Shown here piece by piece: positions 1 to 8,877 of a DNA stretch of 64,000 nt (position 1 is the stretch's first letter; every line of letters starts with the position of its first letter). The position numbers and the translations under genes are program-made. The DNA comes from Sphingobacterium puteale (lineage in GTDB: Bacteria; Bacteroidota; Bacteroidia; Sphingobacteriales; Sphingobacteriaceae): NCBI RefSeq assembly GCF_003627955.1, contig NZ_RBWS01000008.1, positions 124,001 to 188,000 on the forward strand, given 5' to 3'. The notes beneath the pieces are model-generated. The model made no database searches, was not told where the DNA came from, and saw only the letters and a program-made list of their open reading frames with translations.

Positions 1-2757
1 CAAGGCAGCATTCTTCAATTTAGTTTTATTGGCTATGACAACAAAGAATTGCCGGCCAATAGTACCATGACTGTTCAGCTGAATTCAGCTACTAATGTCC
101 TTGAAGACGTCATTGTCATCGGCTACGGTTCCGTAAAAAGGAAGGATGTAACCACTGCGATTTCTTCTGTGTCTACCAAAGATTTGGAGAAGAGGCCGGT
201 TGTAAGTTTGGGGCAGGCCATACAAGGAAAAGCAGCAGGTGTATCTGTGATTCAACCCAATGGTGCCCCAGGTGGTGAAATGTCAATTAAAGTCCGTGGG
301 ACGACGTCTTTTAATGGTTCAAACGATCCGCTTTATGTTGTCGATGGATTACCTGTAGAGGACATCAAATTTTTATCACCGAGTGATATTACGGATATTC
401 AGATTTTAAAAGATGCTTCTTCGGCAGCTATTTATGGGTCGCGCGGAGCAAATGGTGTTATTCTTGTGACCACAAAATCCGGAAAAGCAGGGGAAGCAAA
501 AATTACCTTAGGAGCGCAGGCGACAGCAAATGTGGTTAACAATAGCGTAAAAGTCCTGAATACCGCACAATACAAGGAGCTGATGGATGAGACAGGTTAT
601 GTTAAGCTACCAGAAGGGCTTACTGATCAGACAGACTGGTTTAAGGAAACCTATAAAACCGGAGTTCAACAGAATTACCAATTATCAATCTCCGATGGTA
701 ACGAGAAATTACGCTATTATTTGGGTGGGGGCTATCTGACAGAGAAAGGCACACTGCAAGGTTCATTCTTTAGACGTTATAACTTCAAAGCGAATATAGA
801 TAATCAAGTAAAAAGATGGATGAAGGTTAATGCCAATTTATCTTATGCAGATTACAATACCAACGGGATTATCTCGGGCAACGGATCTAATCGTGGCGGA
901 GTGGTTACTTCGATCATTAATACGCCAACTTATGCGCCAATATGGGATCCTCTGTTTCCTGATCGGTACAATACCAATTTCAATGGGCTAAATATTAACA
1001 GCCCTTTAGAAAATCTTGAACGAACCAAGAATAACAATAATCGTGAGAATAGGTTGTTGGCGACAGGAAGTGTATTGATCGCTTTTATGCCCAATTTAAC
1101 CTGGAAGTCTTCGTTTTCAATGGACAGACGCTCGGGCGTACTGACCACATTTTTAGATCCTTGGATTACGCAACAGGGCAGAAATCAGTTTGGGGAGGCT
1201 TCTGACGTCCGTAATACAAACACGGTATTGACCTGGGACAATGTGCTGACTTACAGCAAAAGCTTTGGAAAACACAGCTTGGAAGCGATGGCAGGTTCAT
1301 CCTGGACAGATTCGAAATATTCCAATAGTTATATTTATGGTTCCAATTATGCTAATGGTATCATACAGACACTCAATGCGGCAAACAAGATTTCATGGAA
1401 TGGAACCGGATCCGGAGCATCCAATTGGGCAATCCTATCCTATTTTGCCCGTGCGATGTACAATTACGATGGGAAATATCTTTTAACTGCAAATATGCGT
1501 GCGGATGGATCGTCTAAATTGAGCCCTTCCGGTCGCTGGGGATATTTTCCTTCCGTGTCGGCAGCATGGCGCTTATCGGCGGAAGATTTTATGAAAGATA
1601 TAGATTGGATCAATGAGCTGAAAATACGTGGAGGATGGGGGCAGACTGGTAACCAATCCGGACTTGGTGACTATTCCTATCTTTCGTTCAATGTGATTCA
1701 GCGATTACCTTGGTTTGAGGACAAATATCAATATTCCCCGCCGAATATTGGGAATTCGACTACATTGAGAGCGACAGATTTAAAATGGGAAACGACGACC
1801 CAGGCAAATGTGGGGATTGATTTTTCTACATTAAATAACAGATTGAACCTGACCTTAGATTACTACCATAAAAAAACAACAGATATGTTGATGGAAGTGA
1901 GCTTACCTACAGGATCTTCTTCGGCGAGTACAATTAAACGGAACGAGGGCGAGATGACCAATAAAGGATTTGAGATCGGAATCAACTCCAAGAATCTAGC
2001 AGGAGATTTTACATGGAATACGGATTTTAATATCTCCTTTAATAAAAACCGTCTGGACAAGCTCGTCTTTACAAAAATCTACAATGATGCGGTTACAAAT
2101 AATCTAGTCAATGCAACTGTAGTTAGGAATGAACCCGGAAGACCTTTAGGTGGATTTTACGGTTATATCTCTGATGGTGTAAATCCGGAGACAGGCGAAC
2201 TAATGTATAGAGATTTGAATGGTGATGGCAAAACATCTCCTTCCGATCTGACTTATATTGGAGATCCCAATCCAAAATTTGTATATGGATTGACAAATAG
2301 CTTTTCCTGGAAAAATTTTGACTTAAGTATATTTCTTCAGGGTACTTATGGTAATGACATTTTCAACGCGAGCCGAATGGAAACAGAAGGAATGTATGAT
2401 GGCCGTAATCAAACAACCGTCGTACTCGATCGCTGGCGCATTCCGGGACAGATTACACATGTGCCCAAAGCAGGCTTTGATATTAAAAACTCATCTTATT
2501 TTGTGGAAGATGGAAGCTATTTGCGCGTAAAAAATATTTCATTGGGTTATTCCATCGCACCTGAACGTTTGAAAAAGATTGGCATTCATAAGATTCAGCC
2601 TTATTTTTCGGCAAGTAATCTATTTACGCTGACTAAATATTCAGGCATGGATCCGGAGGTAAACCAGTGGGGAAATTCGGGAAGAGTACAAGGCCTCGAT
2701 TGGGGAACATATCCGCAAAATAGATCTTTTGTACTTGGTGTAAATGTAGAATTTTAA
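1..2757 (+). CDS. SusC/RagA-family TonB-dependent outer-membrane receptor (5' partial)
   Basis: This outer-membrane receptor imports oligosaccharides together with the SusD lipoprotein encoded next. The reading frame is open from base 1, so the signal peptide and most of the N-terminal carboxypeptidase-regulatory-like domain lie outside the window; 918 residues are visible. The end of that domain (FIGYDNKEL) is followed by the SusC signature VLEDVIVIGYG, a plug domain with KAAGVSV, IKVRGTTSFNGSNDPLYVVDG and YGSRGANGVILVTTK, and then a long beta-barrel ending in the aromatic C-terminus NVEF. An internal TTG at position 49 is not a credible start because coding homology continues upstream. The gap to susD is 10 bases. 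The GH30 enzyme downstream suggests a beta-glucan substrate, which is inference. Confidence 0.95.
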   Translation, partial: QGSILQFSFIGYDNKELPANSTMTVQLNSATNVLEDVIVIGYGSVKRKDVTTAISSVSTKDLEKRPVVSLGQAIQGKAAGVSVIQPNGAPGGEMSIKVRGTTSFNGSNDPLYVVDGLPVEDIKFLSPSDITDIQILKDASSAAIYGSRGANGVILVTTKSGKAGEAKITLGAQATANVVNNSVKVLNTAQYKELMDETGYVKLPEGLTDQTDWFKETYKTGVQQNYQLSISDGNEKLRYYLGGGYLTEKGTLQGSFFRRYNFKANIDNQVKRWMKVNANLSYADYNTNGIISGNGSNRGGVVTSIINTPTYAPIWDPLFPDRYNTNFNGLNINSPLENLERTKNNNNRENRLLATGSVLIAFMPNLTWKSSFSMDRRSGVLTTFLDPWITQQGRNQFGEASDVRNTNTVLTWDNVLTYSKSFGKHSLEAMAGSSWTDSKYSNSYIYGSNYANGIIQTLNAANKISWNGTGSGASNWAILSYFARAMYNYDGKYLLTANMRADGSSKLSPSGRWGYFPSVSAAWRLSAEDFMKDIDWINELKIRGGWGQTGNQSGLGDYSYLSFNVIQRLPWFEDKYQYSPPNIGNSTTLRATDLKWETTTQANVGIDFSTLNNRLNLTLDYYHKKTTDMLMEVSLPTGSSSASTIKRNEGEMTNKGFEIGINSKNLAGDFTWNTDFNISFNKNRLDKLVFTKIYNDAVTNNLVNATVVRNEPGRPLGGFYGYISDGVNPETGELMYRDLNGDGKTSPSDLTYIGDPNPKFVYGLTNSFSWKNFDLSIFLQGTYGNDIFNASRMETEGMYDGRNQTTVVLDRWRIPGQITHVPKAGFDIKNSSYFVEDGSYLRVKNISLGYSIAPERLKKIGIHKIQPYFSASNLFTLTKYSGMDPEVNQWGNSGRVQGLDWGTYPQNRSFVLGVNVEF

Positions 2758-2767
2758 TTGAATTGTG

Positions 2768-4288
2768 ATGAAAAAAACTAATATTAAATACGTTTTACCG
2801 TTGTTCATGACAGGCTTGTTGCTGGCTTCGTGCTCGCTAAATCGTGATCCACTGGACAGTTATACAGATGTGAGTCAGGGTAAAACTGAAAACGGAACAC
2901 AGATCGTCTTCAAAAACAAAAGCGAGGTTGATAATTTTCTTTCCGGGATTTACCAACAGATGCGCGATAGGCAAGAGCATTGGTACCTGGATCTATTGCT
3001 AATCGGCGATTCCCATGCTGATAATGCGTACGCGGGAACAACAGGTGCAGAAGTTGTACCATTTGAGAATAATTCCATTGAGGGATCGAACTCCGTTGTT
3101 GATCGAGACTGGGCACGTTATCTTGAAGATATTGCGCGGGCCAACCGTCTAATAATCAATGTCGATAGTGTTGCGGATAAATCCATTAGTGACGCTGACA
3201 TCAAAGTCTACAAGGCGCAGGGTAAAATCTTTCGGGCATTGGCAATGTTTGATATGGTGCGCATATTTGGATCGATCCCGGTCATTACAACACAGGGTAG
3301 AGACATTACGGCAGAAAATATCGAAGAAGTATACCCGGAGTACTTCCCGAAACAAGCAACTGAAGAGGAAGCGCATAAACAGATCGAGAAGGATCTTTTG
3401 GAGGCCCTGGTTGATGCCCCGGTCAATAACAATGCGAATAAAACCTTGTTTACAAAGTCTGTAGCCCGGGCAATGTTGGTAAAGCTATATGCTGAGAAAC
3501 CGCTCAGAGATTATAATAAAGTGATTCAGTATGCGGACGCATTGGCAGGAGATGGATTTGATTTGAATCCCAATTACGGTGATCTATATGAATTGAATGC
3601 GGCCAAGACGGACTTAGCGCAGCGAAATACAAAAGAATCGATTTTAGAGGCGCAATTTATGCCTGGATCTGGAAACTGGGCGACTTGGATGTTTGGCCGC
3701 GACCTATCCAATTACGACAATGCATTTACGTGGGCCAAATGGGTCACACCATCGCGTGATTTGATACAAGCATATACGAATGAGGCAGACCAAATTCGTA
3801 TGGAGCAAGCGATTGTCTACTATACAACAACCTGGAGCAACTATTACCCGTCGAACCATTATCCTTTTATGTTTAAATTGCGTTCGGGTATGAGCAGCAT
3901 TGTCAAGCTACGGTATGCCGATATTTTATTGCTAAAGGCTGAAGCCATGATTCAGTTGGGATCAAATCTTTCCGGTGCAGCTGACATTATTGATAAGATC
4001 CGTACACGTGTAAAATTGCCCAAATTACCTGCGGGAATTCGCTCCAACAAAGATGCTTTATTGGAAGCATATTTGAAAGAACGCCGTCTGGAATTGGCCT
4101 TCGAAGGACAGCGTTGGTTTGATTTGGTTCGTTTGGATAAGGTGGAAGCAGTTATGAATGCCGTGTATGCGAAGGACTCAGGAAGAAAGGCGCAAGTATA
4201 TCCTTTCACAAAGAATTCCTATCGTCTGCCAATTCCACAGCCGAAAATTGACCAGAATCCTAACTTAGTTCAGAATCCAGGATACTAA
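2768..4288 (+). CDS. SusD/RagB-family glycan-binding outer-membrane lipoprotein
   Basis: This surface lipoprotein captures glycan for the SusC channel encoded upstream. It has 506 residues. The signal peptide ends in a lipobox LLASC, with the lipidated Cys at residue 22. The C-terminal SusD signature is present: LLLKAEAMIQLG, then ERRLELAFEGQRWFDLVRL, then an ending in PIPQPKIDQNPNLVQNPGY. A GTG sits directly before the chosen ATG; the ATG gives the standard MKKTN signal peptide start. The gene lies in a tight operon with susC upstream and the GH30 gene 11 bases downstream. The ligand cannot be read from the sequence. Confidence 0.95.
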   Translation: MKKTNIKYVLPLFMTGLLLASCSLNRDPLDSYTDVSQGKTENGTQIVFKNKSEVDNFLSGIYQQMRDRQEHWYLDLLLIGDSHADNAYAGTTGAEVVPFENNSIEGSNSVVDRDWARYLEDIARANRLIINVDSVADKSISDADIKVYKAQGKIFRALAMFDMVRIFGSIPVITTQGRDITAENIEEVYPEYFPKQATEEEAHKQIEKDLLEALVDAPVNNNANKTLFTKSVARAMLVKLYAEKPLRDYNKVIQYADALAGDGFDLNPNYGDLYELNAAKTDLAQRNTKESILEAQFMPGSGNWATWMFGRDLSNYDNAFTWAKWVTPSRDLIQAYTNEADQIRMEQAIVYYTTTWSNYYPSNHYPFMFKLRSGMSSIVKLRYADILLLKAEAMIQLGSNLSGAADIIDKIRTRVKLPKLPAGIRSNKDALLEAYLKERRLELAFEGQRWFDLVRLDKVEAVMNAVYAKDSGRKAQVYPFTKNSYRLPIPQPKIDQNPNLVQNPGY

Positions 4289-4299
4289 CTATTTTAATT

Positions 4300-5793
4300 A
4301 TGAAACGTAATAATAACACTATGATATATACATTCTTGTTGTCCTGTTTGATCACAGCAACATCTTGTAACCGTGATAGCTTCACACCATCACAAGGTGA
4401 TGATATCAAAAACTCTGGCGATGTCACTATCGTGATGACGAATACAAACCGCGCTTATGATCTGACCAAAAAATATGTCGATTTTAGTACAAAGTTTAAT
4501 ATGTCGCCCAACACAATTACCTTAAATCCCACTCAGAAGTTTCAGACAATGGACGGATTTGGTGCGGCTATCACCGGTTCTACCTGTTTTAATCTGATGA
4601 AAATGAGTAAGGAGGATCGGACGAAATTTCTTACGGAGACTTTCTCCGATAAAGATGGTATGGGTATGAGTTACATTCGTATTGCTATTGGATGTTCTGA
4701 TTTTTCATTGAGTGAGTATACCTGTTGGGACAAAGAAGGAAAGGAAAATTTTGGATTGCAGTCAGAAGAAAAGCAATATGTTATTCCTGTGCTGAAAGAG
4801 ATTCTAGCTATCAACCCAAACGTCAAAATTATGGGATCGCCATGGACTCCGCCAAAATGGATGAAGGTCAATAATCTGACAGATTTGAAACCTTTTGATT
4901 CTTGGACTAGCGGTCAATTAAATCCAAAATACTATCAGGATTATGGTTGGTATTTTGTGCAATGGATTCAGGCAATGAAAAAAGAGGGCATTAATATTTA
5001 TTCAATTACGGTTCAAAACGAACCATTGAATCGGAAAAATTCTGCTTCTATGTACATGTCATGGCAAGAACAGCAGGCATTTATCAAACAATCGCTGGGG
5101 CCACAGCTCAAGGCTGCAAGTATTGCGACGAAGATCTACGCATTTGACCATAACTATAATTACGATAACATGGCTGATCAGCAAGATTACCCTGTTAAAA
5201 TCTATAATGACGCCGGGGCGGCTTCCTTTATCGCTGGAGCAGCTTATCACAACTATGGGGGAGATAAAGCCGAACTCATCGATATTCATAATCAACGTCC
5301 GGATAAGGAGCTGGTCTTTACAGAGACATCCATTGGCGAATGGAATGACGGGCGTAACCTTAATAAGCGTTTGATGGAAGATATGCGCGAAGTGGCACTA
5401 GGGACTGTAAACAACTGGAGCAGAGGTGTTATTGTTTGGAATCTGATGTTGGATACCGATAAGGGACCGAATCGCGATGGTGGTTGTCAGACCTGTTATG
5501 GTGCTGTCGATATTAACAAATCAAATTATAAGAGTATTACACGCAACTCGCATTATTATATTGTAGGACATCTTTCATCTGTGGTTAAGTCTGGAGCGAC
5601 ACGAATTGGTGCCACAGGATATACCGCTGAAGGACTGGTTTATAGTGCCTTTCAAAATACGGACGGAACCTATGCTGTGGTGTTGTTGAATGAATCGAAT
5701 GATAATCGGAAAATTACACTGGCAGATGGTAAAAATCATTTTAGCTACGAGGTTCCCGCAAATTCAGTCGTCTCTTATCGTTGGAAAAACTAA
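4300..5793 (+). CDS. Glycoside hydrolase family 30 lipoprotein (beta-1,6-glucanase or glucosylceramidase-like)
   Basis: This is a retaining beta-glycosidase of clan A, 497 residues, with a lipobox ending at Cys23 (TATSC), so it is probably outer-membrane anchored. Family features are the strand-1 motif QTMDGFGAA, the GSPWTPPKWMK motif, the acid/base Glu241 in TVQNEPLN and the nucleophile Glu342 in LVFTETSIGEW. Family length is normal. GH30 members of this type include beta-1,6-glucanases and beta-glucosylceramidases. Placement behind SusC/SusD and before a surface glycan-binding protein matches Bacteroides loci that degrade beta-1,6-glucan, so that substrate is favoured by inference. The substrate subfamily would need a tree. 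Confidence 0.9.
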   Translation: MKRNNNTMIYTFLLSCLITATSCNRDSFTPSQGDDIKNSGDVTIVMTNTNRAYDLTKKYVDFSTKFNMSPNTITLNPTQKFQTMDGFGAAITGSTCFNLMKMSKEDRTKFLTETFSDKDGMGMSYIRIAIGCSDFSLSEYTCWDKEGKENFGLQSEEKQYVIPVLKEILAINPNVKIMGSPWTPPKWMKVNNLTDLKPFDSWTSGQLNPKYYQDYGWYFVQWIQAMKKEGINIYSITVQNEPLNRKNSASMYMSWQEQQAFIKQSLGPQLKAASIATKIYAFDHNYNYDNMADQQDYPVKIYNDAGAASFIAGAAYHNYGGDKAELIDIHNQRPDKELVFTETSIGEWNDGRNLNKRLMEDMREVALGTVNNWSRGVIVWNLMLDTDKGPNRDGGCQTCYGAVDINKSNYKSITRNSHYYIVGHLSSVVKSGATRIGATGYTAEGLVYSAFQNTDGTYAVVLLNESNDNRKITLADGKNHFSYEVPANSVVSYRWKN

Positions 5794-5804
5794 ATATCGG
5801 GGTT

Positions 5805-7139
5805 ATGAAAAGATATCTCATCAATATAATACTATTGGGAATAATAGCCGTAGTAAGTTCTTGTAAAAAGGATGAAAAATATGTCTATCAAATTGGTGAT
5901 CCCAAAATAGAATTGAAATCAGCTATTTCTGCTGCTCATTTTGGTGATAGCTTAGTGTTTAATGTTCGTGTATCGGATAGCGAAGTCGCTTTGTCTACGC
6001 TGAAAGCTCAATTATATTTTACAGATGACAAGGTCGCCGAAACGACGATCCGTACAAAAGAGAATGGCGACTATAGCGGAAAAATTTACGTTCCTTTTTT
6101 GAAAGACATCCCAGATGGGAAAGCGACCATTAAGTTTGTTTTGCAGAATATTAGTCAGAAAAAAACCGAACAATCCTTTGATATAGACTTAAGCCGTCCG
6201 GATTTTCCTTATCTCACTTTGGTTACTGAATCAAAGTCCTATCGGATGGAGAAAACCGGACGGAATCAATATGCCGCCAAGGAGAATTTTTCGGCCGAAG
6301 TAAAGGGCTATATCCAGGCGCCAAAGGTTGGCGAACAGGGTAATGCCATGAGTTTTGGATGGGTTAATAGTGCTGTCGATTTGGGTTCTACAGCTGAAAT
6401 CCCGTTTTCAAATTCAACATCTGGCGTATACCCTATACAATTTAATACATTGACGTTTCAAGCCTCGCCATTTATTGTCGTATTGCTTAATGGATCGCTG
6501 TTCAGCCGTCTTGATGACACGCATTCCAAAGTTGAACTGATATTGAATCAAGGAGAGACAGCAACTTTTGAAGGTATTGCAGATCTACAAGATTGGTGGA
6601 TTGATCCTGACTTCTTTACGCGAGCCGCCGATGGGGTTATATCGTTTAAAGGAATAACAGGGAAATACCGAGTTACTGCAGACTTTGCCCTAAAATACTT
6701 CGTGGTTGAGGCCATGGCCGGAAATGATCTTGCTAAATTGCAGGAAGATGGTACTGGAGCCGTATGGATAATTGGGGAAGGCGTTGGAAAGCCTAAGGTA
6801 TCCAGCAATCAGGTCGGCTGGAATACTGATAAAGCACTTTGTTTAGCTCCATTGGGAAATAAGAAGTATCAAATTACAGTAAAGGCAGGGGAGTCTATCA
6901 ACACCGATAATATCAACTTTAAGTTTTTCCATCAGAAGGGCTGGGGTGGAGAATTTGGCGGTACGGATGTGACAACTCCGAGTGATCTGATTTTTATCGG
7001 TGACGGTAAAAATGGACGTGACTCCGGAAATCTGGGTATCAAAACGGGTAAAACCTTAGAAGCTGGAAAAACGTATCTTTTTACGCTGGATTTAACAGCG
7101 GGTAATAAAAAAGCGGTTCTTACGGTTGTATCAAAATAA
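5805..7139 (+). CDS. Surface glycan-binding lipoprotein (SusE/SusF-like, unclassified)
   Basis: A 444-residue lipoprotein with lipobox VVSSC (Cys20) then KKDEK. No catalytic motif is seen. The N-terminal part looks like an all-beta domain (LKSAISAAHFGDSLVFNVRV). The C-terminal part contains two stretches typical of SusE/SusF-like starch-binding folds (WIIGEGVGKP...; FKFFHQKGWGGEFGG...; YLFTLDLTAGNKKAVLTV). As last gene of the SusC-SusD-GH30 operon it most likely binds the substrate at the cell surface. The start at 5805 follows the GH30 stop by 11 bases; an upstream alternative start would overlap GH30 and spoil the signal peptide. Confidence 0.75.
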   Translation: MKRYLINIILLGIIAVVSSCKKDEKYVYQIGDPKIELKSAISAAHFGDSLVFNVRVSDSEVALSTLKAQLYFTDDKVAETTIRTKENGDYSGKIYVPFLKDIPDGKATIKFVLQNISQKKTEQSFDIDLSRPDFPYLTLVTESKSYRMEKTGRNQYAAKENFSAEVKGYIQAPKVGEQGNAMSFGWVNSAVDLGSTAEIPFSNSTSGVYPIQFNTLTFQASPFIVVLLNGSLFSRLDDTHSKVELILNQGETATFEGIADLQDWWIDPDFFTRAADGVISFKGITGKYRVTADFALKYFVVEAMAGNDLAKLQEDGTGAVWIIGEGVGKPKVSSNQVGWNTDKALCLAPLGNKKYQITVKAGESINTDNINFKFFHQKGWGGEFGGTDVTTPSDLIFIGDGKNGRDSGNLGIKTGKTLEAGKTYLFTLDLTAGNKKAVLTVVSK

Positions 7140-7157
7140 GCTACTTTTAATTTTTCA

Positions 7158-7190
7158 GGCCCTGGGTAAGACCTTACCTAGGGCCTTTAT
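7158..7190 (+). terminator. Rho-independent terminator closing the GH30 utilization operon
   Basis: A 12-base stem (GGCCCTGGGTAA with TTACCTAGGGCC, one G-T pair) has a short loop and is followed by a T-rich stretch. It starts 18 bases after the stop of the glycan-binding lipoprotein. Confidence 0.8.
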
Positions 7191-7203
7191 TGTTTCTGTT
7201 GAA

Positions 7204-7235
7204 TTTGTGTATTCGGGGATTCATTTATATATTTG
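7204..7235 (+). promoter_or_regulatory. Bacteroidota sigma-ABfr-type promoter of the copper locus
   Basis: TTTG at 7204-7207 is separated by 20 bases from TATATTTG at 7228-7235, an exact match to the TTTG/TAnnTTTG consensus. The ATG of the first gene lies 13 bases downstream. Confidence 0.6.
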
Positions 7236-7248
7236 CTGAACTCACAAG

Positions 7249-7629
7249 ATGAAAGCTAAACAGTTCATATGGATTTTATTGCCTTTGATGCTCCTCCAGA
7301 GCTTCTCAACAGTATGGCTATGGTCCATTTTTGAGCTGAATCGAGATTACATTGCCCGTTACGAATGTATCAACCGTTTCAACGAAAAGGCACTCTCGTG
7401 TAGAGGACAATGTATCTTGATGAAGAAAATGCGTGAGCACGAAGAGAAGGAGCAAAAGAACCTGGAATCACGTATTATTGATGTTGTTTTTATCAATAAT
7501 ACCCAGAATTTTGATTTTAAGATTTCTTCTTTATTTCAGGAAGATGCTGCGGAACGCCCGTTCCCAGAATACAACGAAAATTATTCTTACAGACCAATCT
7601 TCACAATTTTTCACCCTCCATTAGTTTAA
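7249..7629 (+). CDS. Small membrane-anchored Cys-containing protein, first gene of the copper locus
   Basis: A 126-residue protein of no family I can name. It has an N-terminal hydrophobic segment (residues 6-29) that could be a signal anchor. A Cys cluster follows: Cys40, then SCRGQC with Cys51 and Cys55, followed by Met58 and Met61. The rest is charged (EHEEKEQK) and ends in a Pro/Phe-rich tail. The CxxxC and nearby Met residues could bind a metal, and the gene heads a locus with an OprC-like receptor, MbnP and MbnH, so a periplasmic metal-handling or redox role is a reasonable inference. It has its own good promoter. Confidence 0.6.
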   Translation: MKAKQFIWILLPLMLLQSFSTVWLWSIFELNRDYIARYECINRFNEKALSCRGQCILMKKMREHEEKEQKNLESRIIDVVFINNTQNFDFKISSLFQEDAAERPFPEYNENYSYRPIFTIFHPPLV

Positions 7630-7927
7630 ATCCATTTTTTAGAAATCATCATCGCGTGTATGTCGCTAGCTGATAGTGATATGTATATGCTTTGATCGCT
7701 TCATCGCTACTGAATAAAGAATTTAAGCGGATGAAAATTTTATTTGAACAGGTCGTCGGTTTTTGGACGATGGGTTGCGGGTAATTTAGAAAAATTTCTA
7801 TGATAGGATATGTATTGTGGCTGCCTTTCTGATAGCTGCGGGCACTGTCTATATTTCGTTTTCTTCTAACCATGCTTGAACCTGTGTTATAAACCTCACC
7901 TGTTAACTAAGCTAACATGGTATTTTT

Positions 7928-8872
7928 ATGAAGGTAAGTATATTGATAAAAACAATAGTTTTTTATGCTGCTCTTGCGTGTGTGTTTCTTGGATCATGTA
8001 CAAAGGGAAAAACAAATTATGAAGCCGAAAGGGGAGAAGTAATTGAAGAGAATAATGAATTTAAGGAGGTTTCAAATGTTGTAACCTCTGCTTACACGGT
8101 CAGTATAGAAGCGCTGAACGGTGTATTATATCGCGGCTATAATGATATCCGTGTAAGGATTAAGAACACGCAAACAAATACTCCCGTGGAAGTGTCGGGT
8201 CTTACATTTCTGCCCGTTAGGACCACTGTCATGGGAGAAAAGAATTCGTGTCCAAATCAGTATGATTTTGATTATAAATCAGAGGATAAGTATTTTTCAG
8301 GTTATACCGTTTTCACCAGCGAAAGCGGTACCGAGGGGAGTTGGGCTCTCCACATCAATTTTACCGTGGGCAATCAAACCTTCTCCCTGATAAAAGAGGT
8401 ACAGGTTAAACAACAGTCGAATAAGAATCTGAATATGACGATGTTCACAGGAGTGGACGAAGAGCAGTATGTCATAGCATTGATTGCTCCGCAGAAGCCA
8501 AATGTCGCCGAAAATAAATTGGTCGCCGGCATCTATAAATTGAATAGGATGCTCGATTCCTCAGGAAAAGGCCCCGCTGGTCAACTGCAACTTTCCTATT
8601 CGCAGGTTGAGCGTTATACGTTAAAGTTAGACCCGCGTATGCCTGAACCTTCTATGGGCAATCACTCATCTCCTAACAATAAAGATTTGATTCAGGATAA
8701 GGACGGTTTATACCATGGTGTTGTAAATTATACCATGACGGGAAATTGGACATTAAATTTCATCCTGTTGAACCCAGAGGGAAAAGTGATCCGTGGTACT
8801 GAAGTCCCAAAGGATTTTACACCGGGAGTGGAAGGACGTAAAAGCGAGCTACATCTCGATATTTTATTCTAA
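7928..8872 (+). CDS. YtkA/FixH-like periplasmic lipoprotein
   Basis: A 314-residue lipoprotein with lipobox FLGSC (Cys24). It appears to hold two immunoglobulin-like modules. The second contains the YtkA/FixH-type pattern: a Met/His patch (Met238, Met243, His246 within RMPEPSMGNH) followed by GLYHGVVNYTMTGNWTLNFIL. In related proteins such Met/His patches are associated with copper. It lies 5 bases upstream of the TonB receptor and is probably co-transcribed with it. The role as periplasmic or outer-membrane copper binder is inferred from motif and neighbours. Confidence 0.6.
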   Translation: MKVSILIKTIVFYAALACVFLGSCTKGKTNYEAERGEVIEENNEFKEVSNVVTSAYTVSIEALNGVLYRGYNDIRVRIKNTQTNTPVEVSGLTFLPVRTTVMGEKNSCPNQYDFDYKSEDKYFSGYTVFTSESGTEGSWALHINFTVGNQTFSLIKEVQVKQQSNKNLNMTMFTGVDEEQYVIALIAPQKPNVAENKLVAGIYKLNRMLDSSGKGPAGQLQLSYSQVERYTLKLDPRMPEPSMGNHSSPNNKDLIQDKDGLYHGVVNYTMTGNWTLNFILLNPEGKVIRGTEVPKDFTPGVEGRKSELHLDILF

Positions 8873-8877
8873 GAGTC

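Noticed and set aside
7649..7873. Minus-strand 74-codon ORF in the copper locus spacer
   Set aside because: No recognisable signal or motif, Arg/Tyr/Ser-rich shadow composition, and opposite orientation to the locus. The 298-base spacer itself shows no clear promoter or terminator.
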